Source of the DNA: an uncultured Cellvibrio sp.
Lineage (GTDB): Bacteria; Pseudomonadota; Gammaproteobacteria; Pseudomonadales; Cellvibrionaceae
Reading direction: 5' to 3'
Assembly (NCBI GenBank): GCA_946886255.1
Contig: CAMPIG010000294.1
Span: 1 to 6,193, forward strand
Length of the DNA stretch: 6,193 nt
The notes below the pieces were generated by a model. The model saw only the letters and a list, made by a program, of their open reading frames with translations. It had not been told where the DNA came from and did no database searches. The stretch's first letter is position 1; every line of letters begins with the position of its first letter. Positions 1 to 5,142 of the stretch are shown in pieces. A program made the position numbers and the translations under genes.

Positions 1-1
1 C

Positions 2-784
2 GGTGACGGCGTAAAAGCGGCACAAGCCTTTGAGCAGATTTCTGCACAGGAAGAAAATCAGGACGTGAAGATGGCGGCTCTCTGGCAAGCGGCAGAACTG
101 TATGAGTCCAAAAATAATCACGAAGCGGCTATTCGTTCCTATCGTACTTACGCCAATACCTATACCCGTCCTTATCCACAGTACATGGAAGCCATGTATA
201 AATTAACCCAGCTTTATCAAAAAACGCGGGAACAGGACAAGGTCGTTTTCTGGCAAGAGAAAATTGCACTGGCCGACAAGCAGGCCAGTAAAAACAATAA
301 AACAGAGCGCACCAATTTTATTGCGTCGCGCACCACGCTGGATCTGGCGAAACAAAAACACCAGCAATTTACAGCGCGCCGCTTGGTAGAACCACTAACA
401 GAAAACTTGCGGCTCAAGAAAAAACTCATGCAGGATGCCATCGCCTTGTATGGCCAGGCTTCTGTTTACAGCCATCCTGATATCACGACCGAATCAACCT
501 ATGCTATCGGTCAAATCTACCAGCATTTTGCCAGCGCGCTGCTCGACTCGGAGCGCCCCAAACGCCTCACTGGTGAACAGCTGGAGCAATACAATATCCT
601 TATTGAAGACCAGGCATTTCCTTTTGAAGAAAAAGCCATAGAATTTTACGAAATTAATTTGGCTCGTACAAAAGACGGTACCCGCAGTGAGTGGATCAGT
701 GAAAGCCGTAAGGCGTTGGTTGTGCTCTTCCCGGTGCGCTACGACCGCAAGGGTAAAATAAAGGTGTATCGCCATGATATTTAA
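2..784 (+). CDS. TPR-repeat protein, C-terminal part (5' end outside window)
   Basis: The reading frame is open from the left edge, so the true start lies upstream; the first internal ATG (65) is not proposed as the start. The visible 260 residues are helical and TPR-like. An A-A-x-L-Y/A-x-x-Y pattern is seen near nt 74-180 (ALWQAAELYESKNNHEAAI) and again near 190-240, followed by a charged helical stretch. The C-terminal segment around nt 581-640 (LEQYNILIEDQAFPFEEKA) and the ending with LFPVRYDRKGKIKVY resemble, from memory, large TPR proteins encoded beside ExbB/ExbD/TonB-like genes in Gammaproteobacteria. Such proteins are envelope-associated and act as protein-protein scaffolds; no catalytic motif is visible. 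The stop overlaps the start of the next gene by 11 bp, indicating an operon. The TPR call is firm. The link to a TonB-type system is inference from recalled gene order. Confidence 0.85.
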   Translation, partial: GDGVKAAQAFEQISAQEENQDVKMAALWQAAELYESKNNHEAAIRSYRTYANTYTRPYPQYMEAMYKLTQLYQKTREQDKVVFWQEKIALADKQASKNNKTERTNFIASRTTLDLAKQKHQQFTARRLVEPLTENLRLKKKLMQDAIALYGQASVYSHPDITTESTYAIGQIYQHFASALLDSERPKRLTGEQLEQYNILIEDQAFPFEEKAIEFYEINLARTKDGTRSEWISESRKALVVLFPVRYDRKGKIKVYRHDI

Positions 785-1385
785 TCCACTGAAGATTCAA
801 TGGTGGTTCGGTTTAGCGTTGCTGGTTTTGACGGGCTGCGCCACCCAATCTCCCACCGACAGAACCTCCGACTCAGTCACCGCGCGTCCGACCAGTTTGA
901 CGCCTGCCGAAGCCAAAAACTATCAAAATGCCATGGCACGTATAGAGGACGGTGAGGCGGGCCAGGCCATTGGCAGTCTCAAAAAACTTACCCAGGCACA
1001 CCCGGGGCAACCCGGCATTTGGCTCAACCTGGCCATTGCCCAATATCAGGATGGCAAACTGGACGAAGCCAAAACTACTCTGGAGCAGGCACAACGCCTT
1101 AACAACAAGATTTCCGAGATATACAACCTGGCAGGACTAATTGCGGTCGACCAAGGGGATTACACGGCTGCAGACAAGCATTACCAAACGGCCTTGAAAC
1201 TCAACAAGCATTTTGCCGACGCTCATTATAACCTGGCGTTGTTGTGCGATATTTTTTACCAGGATATCGGTCGTGCCGTGGACCATTATCAACAGTACCT
1301 GGGTCTGATCAAACACGAAGACAAAGCCACCACTGCGTGGGTAGAGGAACTGAAATTGACCTTAAAACGCCGAGGTGAAGGATGA
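774..1385 (+). CDS. TPR-repeat lipoprotein
   Basis: This 203-residue protein has a classic lipoprotein signal. A short basic start is followed by a hydrophobic run (W10-L19) and a lipobox L19-T20-G21-C22. Residue +2 after the cysteine is Ala rather than Asp, so outer-membrane sorting by Lol is expected. After a Ser/Thr/Pro-rich linker (about 23-42), residues about 46-180 form about four TPR units. The clearest are W83-L84-N85-L86-A87, Y117-N118-L119-A120-G121 and H151-Y152-N153-L154-A155, with the D/N-A spacing typical of TPR helices. It probably serves as a periplasm-facing adaptor, with no enzymatic motif. The start is supported by AAGGTG at 761-766, 7 nt upstream of the ATG. The gene overlaps the preceding TPR gene by 11 bp and the next one by 4 bp (ATGA), so translational coupling is likely. 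The substrate or partner is unknown. Confidence 0.9.
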   Translation: MIFNPLKIQWWFGLALLVLTGCATQSPTDRTSDSVTARPTSLTPAEAKNYQNAMARIEDGEAGQAIGSLKKLTQAHPGQPGIWLNLAIAQYQDGKLDEAKTTLEQAQRLNNKISEIYNLAGLIAVDQGDYTAADKHYQTALKLNKHFADAHYNLALLCDIFYQDIGRAVDHYQQYLGLIKHEDKATTAWVEELKLTLKRRGEG

Positions 1386-1636
1386 GATACAACCTGATCA
1401 CCGCACTTGTGGTATTTGCCCTGCCCGCCTGGTCAGCTGAGGATCGTATTGAGCTGGAAACCACGCGCATCAAGGGGAATCAGGAGCTTCCGCAAATCCT
1501 GTATGTGGTGCCCTGGAAGGATATGGAAAGTACGAAGGATGCCGAACAAAAACTTGTCCTCCATGACTTTTTTGGCGAGTTGTACAGCCCCGTAGTACCG
1601 GCGCAGATGCAACAAGAGACAGAGGCAAAAGAATAG
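1382..1636 (+). CDS. Small exported conserved-type hypothetical protein
   Basis: This is an 84-residue protein with an N-terminal Sec signal (R2, then hydrophobic L5-L14) and probable cleavage near P-A-W-S-A, at residue 18 or 19. The mature part is about 65 residues, acidic, with no cysteine and no second membrane segment. It is expected to be a soluble periplasmic protein. A striking segment G32-N33-Q34-E35-L36-P37 to I39-L40-Y41-V42-V43-P44-W45-K46 matches a motif I recall from unnamed small proteins at the ends of ExbB/ExbD/TonB/TPR operons. No function can be assigned. Its ATG shares bases with the upstream TGA (ATGA), and GAGGTG at 1372-1377 sits 4 nt before the start. Expression is therefore coupled to the lipoprotein. 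The overlap, RBS and signal peptide together make this a real gene despite its size. Confidence 0.85.
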   Translation: MRYNLITALVVFALPAWSAEDRIELETTRIKGNQELPQILYVVPWKDMESTKDAEQKLVLHDFFGELYSPVVPAQMQQETEAKE

Positions 1637-1689
1637 ATAAGCAACCTAGGCCGCCCGCACTCATTCGGTGCATGCCAGTCACGTCCTTG

Positions 1690-1721
1690 TCGTTTCGTTA
1701 GCCATAATGCTATCGAGACGG
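1690..1721 (+). other. Stable hairpin downstream of the TPR operon
   Basis: Arms 1690-1702 (TCGTTTCGTTAGC) and 1709-1721 (GCTATCGAGACGG) pair over 12 positions, two of them G-U wobbles, with a single T-T mismatch (1698/1713) and a 6-nt loop (1703-1708). No T-run follows directly. It could protect the 3' end of the operon mRNA or act in an alternative fold with the next hairpin, whose left arm overlaps it. Confidence 0.45.
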
Positions 1722-1740
1722 ACGCCTAACGTCCTCTTCT
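1715..1740 (+). terminator. Possible weak intrinsic terminator after the TPR operon
   Basis: GGACG (1720-1724) pairs perfectly with CGTCC (1730-1734) across a 5-nt CCTAA loop. The stem extends outward past a bulged C1719 with 1715-1718 pairing 1735-1738. A pyrimidine-rich but not T-only tail (TCTTCTTG) follows. The position, about 80 nt after the last operon gene, suits a terminator, but the tail is poor. It cannot form together with the hairpin at 1690-1721. Confidence 0.3.
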
Positions 1741-1871
1741 TGCAATAGAGTTTCTCCATATCGCTCGGCAAATGAACAAAGTCTGGACTCCCCTGTCACT
1801 GGATGTTTCGGGCGTGAATTTTGCTGCTAAAACAACAGAGATTCATCAGCACATCAAATAAGCTGGGCTAC

Positions 1872-1877
1872 TATAAC
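1872..1877 (+). promoter_or_regulatory. Possible sigma-70 -10 box for the PhK-like gene
   Basis: TATAAC matches the TATAAT consensus at five of six positions and lies about 60 nt before the ATG at 1938. No good -35 hexamer is found 16-18 nt upstream, so this is a weak prediction. It may need an activator or may be chance. Confidence 0.2.
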
Positions 1878-1902
1878 CAAGGCCGCAGCCATTTTTCTGG
1901 CC

Positions 1903-1912
1903 CGGACGTCCG
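1903..1912. repeat. Perfect 10-bp palindrome CGGACGTCCG upstream of the PhK-like gene
   Basis: The 10 bases are exactly self-complementary and lie 25 nt before the start codon and about 26 nt after the possible -10 box. That position would suit an operator bound by a dimeric regulator, or a small structure in the 5' leader. The core GGACG/CGTCC also occurs in the hairpin at 1720-1734. The palindrome itself is certain; any regulatory role is inference. Confidence 0.35.
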
Positions 1913-1937
1913 AATCACAGAGAGTTCATGAGTTAGT

Positions 1938-3992
1938 ATGAAGCACGCCCATTTGCTAGAGCAGCTATTTCGCGAGATCGACACGGTTATTCTCAGTCGA
2001 CAACACCCCGTCACCGGCCTACTTCCCGCCAGTACAGCAGTCAATAACCACGGCAATTATACCGATGCCTGGGTGCGCGATAACGTTTATTCCGTCATCT
2101 CCGTCTGGGGCTTAAGTGTGGCATTTAGGCGTCAGGGAGAATCCAGTAAAAGCGACTTGCTTGAGCAGGCCTCCATCAAGCTGATGCGCGGCCTATTGCA
2201 ATCGATGATGCGGCAGGCAAATAAAGTAGAGGCATTCAAGTACAGCTTGAGTAACAACGACGCGCTTCACGCCAAGTACGACACAGCCAGCGGTTTGCCG
2301 GTTGTGGCAGACGATGCCTGGGGTCACTTGCAGATTGATGCGACGTCACTCTACCTGCTCATGCTTGCGCAAATGACCTGTTCAGGTTTGCGTATTGTTT
2401 GCACGCCGGACGAAGTGGATTTTGTGCAGAACCTGGTTTACTACATCTCCAGCGCGTATCGCACGCCGGATTATGGCATTTGGGAGCGCGGCAATAAGAT
2501 CAACAATGGTCGCACCGAAATTAATGCCAGTTCGGTGGGCATGGCAAAAGCTGCGTTGCAGGCACTGGATGGCTTTAATTTGTTTGGCGAGCACGCCAAC
2601 AAACGCGCAACTATTCATGTGATTGCCGATGCCGTTGCCTTGGCGCGCAGCACCCTGGCGTCGTTATTGCCGCGGGAGTCTCTCTCAAAAGAATCGGACA
2701 GCGCGCTGTTAAGTATCATCGGTTTTCCGGCCTTCGCCGTCGGTAAAGAAACCCTCGCCACCCAAACCCGCGATGCCATTCTCACCAAACTGGGGGGCAA
2801 TTACGGTTGCAAACGCTTCCTGTGGGACGGTCACCAAACTATGCTGGAGGAAAGTTCGCGCATTTATTACGAACATTCCGAATTAGCCAATTTTGAGCAT
2901 ATCGAATCCGAATGGCCGCTGTTTTATACCTACTTGTATATCAACGCGCTTTTTGACGGAACACTCACGACGGCCAAATATTATCGCCAAAAACTGGAGT
3001 CATTGTTGGTATTCCGCGATGGTTTCGGCCTCTTGCCCGAACTCTATTACGTGCCCCTCGACAATATTGCGGCTGAAAAGAAAAACCCTCGCTCACAAAA
3101 ACGTTTACCCAATGATAACGTGCCGCTGGTATGGGCCCAGAGTTTATACCTCACTGGTTTGATGATGGATGAAGGCTTGCTGCGCAGTGATGATCTTGAC
3201 CCCTTAAAGATGCGTCGACGCTCCACCAAATTCATCAAATCACAAATTGCGTTGGTGGTACTTGCGGAAAATGATGAGGTTAAACAACATCTCGCCCGAC
3301 ATGGCTTGATAGCCGAAAGTTTGCAGGATATCAAACCGATGGCCGTAGCATCTGCACCGGCATTAACCGAAGTCTATGCCCATGTCGGGGAAAACAAATC
3401 GCTCGGGCTGACGGGTCGCCCGCGCCGTCGTCTGCAAAGTTTGGCAACTTCACAGACCTATGAAATTAATAACAAGGTGTACCTCTGCCTGTCTTCCATT
3501 CAAAGCGAACGGGAAGATTACCGTATGTACGATGCGCATCTGATGAGCCAGATCATCACGGAAGAGATCGCACATATCTATAAACATTGGTTAAGCCCCG
3601 AAGTTGCTGTATTTACTTTATTAATCGATCAACACCTGGCACATATTCCCAACGTGGAAGAGCTGTTTGCCACCCTGCAGGAGCTGCAATTACGCAGCAA
3701 ACATGATTACATCGGCTATGCCTCTGCCAACCTCGCCTATCGCGCCTCGCGCGTTAATCATTTAAGCGTGCCGCATATCCAGGTGCATTCCGTTAGCACC
3801 CAATCATTGCAAAAAGTGCATGAGCATGAGGTGCATGTCAGCAGTGAATTTTTACGTGCGCCAGCCAAGAAACTGCTCGATCAATTTTACGAACAAAGCG
3901 AAATCATTACTTACCGGCGCCTGATGCAATTTATCAAAGATGTATCACTGACCGATAACATTGCCAAAGATGGCCTACTGGTTCTCTTGTAA
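1938..3992 (+). CDS. Phosphorylase kinase alpha/beta-like (GH15-fold) protein, N-terminal piece
   Basis: These 684 residues closely follow the family of eukaryotic phosphorylase b kinase regulatory subunits alpha/beta, which have a glucoamylase-like (GH15) alpha/alpha toroid. Recognisable motifs in order are HPVTGLLPAST (23-33), DAWVRDNVYSVISVWGL (43-59), NDALHAKYDTASGLPVVADD (107-126), WGHLQIDATSLYLLMLAQMT (128-147), GIWERG (180-185), NASSVGMAKAALQALD (196-211), ESEWPLFYTYLYI (323-335), GLLPELY (364-370) and LTGRPRRRL (491-499). E183 occupies the place of a GH15-type general acid; E323/E325 lie in another conserved acidic patch. No signal peptide is visible, so it is expected to be cytoplasmic. 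In animals the family regulates glycogen phosphorylase kinase; bacteria are not known to have that kinase, so the bacterial role is unknown, perhaps alpha-glucan binding. There is no strong Shine-Dalgarno (GAG at 1930-1932; AGAG further up). The frame ends early, and the rest of the family continues in the same frame from 4005. Family identity is very likely; activity is uncertain. Confidence 0.9.
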   Translation: MKHAHLLEQLFREIDTVILSRQHPVTGLLPASTAVNNHGNYTDAWVRDNVYSVISVWGLSVAFRRQGESSKSDLLEQASIKLMRGLLQSMMRQANKVEAFKYSLSNNDALHAKYDTASGLPVVADDAWGHLQIDATSLYLLMLAQMTCSGLRIVCTPDEVDFVQNLVYYISSAYRTPDYGIWERGNKINNGRTEINASSVGMAKAALQALDGFNLFGEHANKRATIHVIADAVALARSTLASLLPRESLSKESDSALLSIIGFPAFAVGKETLATQTRDAILTKLGGNYGCKRFLWDGHQTMLEESSRIYYEHSELANFEHIESEWPLFYTYLYINALFDGTLTTAKYYRQKLESLLVFRDGFGLLPELYYVPLDNIAAEKKNPRSQKRLPNDNVPLVWAQSLYLTGLMMDEGLLRSDDLDPLKMRRRSTKFIKSQIALVVLAENDEVKQHLARHGLIAESLQDIKPMAVASAPALTEVYAHVGENKSLGLTGRPRRRLQSLATSQTYEINNKVYLCLSSIQSEREDYRMYDAHLMSQIITEEIAHIYKHWLSPEVAVFTLLIDQHLAHIPNVEELFATLQELQLRSKHDYIGYASANLAYRASRVNHLSVPHIQVHSVSTQSLQKVHEHEVHVSSEFLRAPAKKLLDQFYEQSEIITYRRLMQFIKDVSLTDNIAKDGLLVLL

Positions 3993-4004
3993 GATTTTCT
4001 TTAA
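3990..4004 (+). other. Interruption of the PhK-like gene: two in-frame TAA codons
   Basis: TAA at 3990-3992 and TAA at 4002-4004 lie in the same frame, separated by three sense codons (Asp-Phe-Leu). Immediately after the second stop the frame reads E-V-Y-R-R-A-E-K-N-N-F-W. From memory this lines up with the E-L-Y-G-K ... HWGLIRY segment of mammalian PhK alpha, with D-F-L before it matching E-L-L. The other two + frames read only short non-family peptides here and close at about 4033 and 4042, so a simple frameshift does not explain the break. Relative to the mammalian protein about 20-25 residues also seem to be missing just before the stops. Confidence 0.7.
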
Positions 4005-4040
4005 GAAGTCTACCGCCGCGCAGAGAAAAATAATTTTTGG

Positions 4041-5027
4041 TTGATCGCCCGCATGTGCTTCGGTCAATTGAACTATTCATTAAATGAATTATCGGACAGC
4101 CTCACGCTGATCGCTGCCCGCAACCTGTCCATCATCGTGGGCGACAAGAACTTTACTGAGATCAAAGTGGATCAGTCGTTTTCCAACAAAAGTTTCTTTG
4201 ACAATGTACAGCTTATCTTCCCTGATCCGCTGGAGCGCACCTTGGTGCTGGAACTTTTATCGGCGATCGGCTATTTGATTCGCATTGAACCCAAACTGTT
4301 TGATGGTTTGCGTTCCATTCAGTTACGCAATTTCATCATGCTATATGCTATGGACAAAGGTGACGCTGATGATGTATCCATGCACGAATGGCTGGGCCTA
4401 CAGTCGCCATGCAGATTGCTGCGTAAACTGGAAAGTATTCTGGTTTCGCGCAAACGAGTCTTTGCCCAGGGCGTGAATCATGTTGCGCCTTATAAGATCT
4501 TTCACGAGCAAGATATTCTGCACGACAACATGGCCAATGCCGTCGATACCGACTGGTTGGAATGGCGTATCGCGCGCGGGTTGATTACTCACTTTGATGA
4601 TAGCTTCCTGCGCGATATCTGGCACAGCCTGATGTTTACACCCAAACTTATTTTCGGTGACGCCAACTGTGCTGACTTTGTGTTGGATTGTGAAATTATC
4701 CGCAGCTCCATGACGCCGGGAGAAGCCAGTTTTGCTCACCTGATTGATCACCTGACCCACCAACTTCACCCGGCCTATTACAAGAGTGCCGTTGTGGAAG
4801 CGCTCTACGCCTATACACAATTTTGCATCAATAATCCGCAAGTGCGTTTTAATTTACCTTTGGTGTTCAGTGAAGTACTGGAAAAGGCTGCGAAACGCTT
4901 TGCCGCAGAACATAAGGATAAACTCCCGCCCTTCGGCCGCGATCTGGACGCGCTGATGCGCCAGTCACCCCACATCTTTAATCTGTATGTAACATTGGTT
5001 TACGCGGATATTACCCAGCCCTACTAG
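4041..5027 (+). CDS. Phosphorylase kinase alpha/beta-like protein, C-terminal piece
   Basis: This 328-residue frame begins at TTG 4041 and is in the same frame as the upstream piece. Family resemblance reaches back to 4005, before any usable start. Neither TTG 4041 nor ATG 4053 has a Shine-Dalgarno sequence, so independent translation would be poor and this is best read as the detached C-terminal half. Counting from TTG, features shared with PhK alpha/beta as I recall them are an N-Y-S-L-N-E-L helix (11-17), E-P-K-L-F-D near 83-88, the W-R-I-A-R-G-L-I helical segment (175-182) and S-M-T-P-G-E (223-228) followed by the conserved long helix Y247-K248 to V251-V252-E253-A254-L255. There is no signal peptide and no membrane segment. 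With the upstream piece the region spans 1030 codons including stops, a plausible full length for a bacterial member. An alternative is a true two-subunit split protein. The gene ends inside a terminator stem. Confidence 0.75.
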   Translation: MIARMCFGQLNYSLNELSDSLTLIAARNLSIIVGDKNFTEIKVDQSFSNKSFFDNVQLIFPDPLERTLVLELLSAIGYLIRIEPKLFDGLRSIQLRNFIMLYAMDKGDADDVSMHEWLGLQSPCRLLRKLESILVSRKRVFAQGVNHVAPYKIFHEQDILHDNMANAVDTDWLEWRIARGLITHFDDSFLRDIWHSLMFTPKLIFGDANCADFVLDCEIIRSSMTPGEASFAHLIDHLTHQLHPAYYKSAVVEALYAYTQFCINNPQVRFNLPLVFSEVLEKAAKRFAAEHKDKLPPFGRDLDALMRQSPHIFNLYVTLVYADITQPY

Positions 5028-5050
5028 CAAAGCTGAGGGCTGGTTTATTT
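5015..5050 (+). terminator. Intrinsic terminator of the PhK-like gene
   Basis: A perfect 8-bp GC-rich stem, CCAGCCCT (5015-5022) with AGGGCTGG (5036-5043), is followed directly by TTTATTT. Inside the loop AGC (5026-5028) can also pair with GCT (5032-5034). The left arm overlaps the last codons and the stop codon region of the C-terminal piece. This is the best terminator in the window and should separate the kinase-like gene from trkH. Confidence 0.75.
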
Positions 5051-5142
5051 ACTCAGAATTTACGCGCAGAACAAGAACCAACATAGCATTTTTATGCACC
5101 GCATTCGTACCATAAGTGTCCTTTCACAGACGCACTGCTGTT

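Larger units (their letters stand above)
1637..1937. other. Intergenic region between the TPR operon and the PhK-like gene
   Basis: No convincing gene lies in these 301 bases. The only sizeable + strand ORF is a 29-codon ATG frame at 1772-1861 with no Shine-Dalgarno sequence and no recognisable product. The region holds two overlapping hairpins at 1690-1738, a possible -10 box at 1872-1877 and a perfect palindrome at 1903-1912, listed separately. A CCTAGG hexamer sits at 1645-1650, and a weak 4-bp GCAC/GTGC inverted repeat lies at 1657-1671. The region most likely carries the end of the upstream transcript and the promoter of the downstream gene. Confidence 0.6.

Noticed and set aside
1697..1730. 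GTTAGCC and GCCTAAC resembling integron attC core sites
   Set aside because: The two cores are in the opposite order to an attC site (RYYYAAC first, GTTRRRY last), the first does not fit GTTRRRY, and no integrase or cassette array is present.
1772..1861. A 29-codon ATG ORF in the intergenic region
   Set aside because: It has no Shine-Dalgarno sequence, no signal or domain features and no recognisable product; such a short frame is expected by chance.
1881..1897. GGC-CGCA-GCC followed by ATTTTT as a terminator
   Set aside because: The stem is only 3 bp, too short to terminate, and it sits just upstream of a gene start.
3961..4043. Single-nucleotide frameshift as cause of the PhK-like gene break
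   Set aside because: The upstream and downstream pieces are already in the same frame, and neither alternative frame across the junction gives family-like sequence.
4398..4841. A 147-codon minus-strand ORF
   Set aside because: It lies entirely antisense to the C-terminal PhK-like piece, which carries clear family motifs; the antisense protein has no recognisable features.
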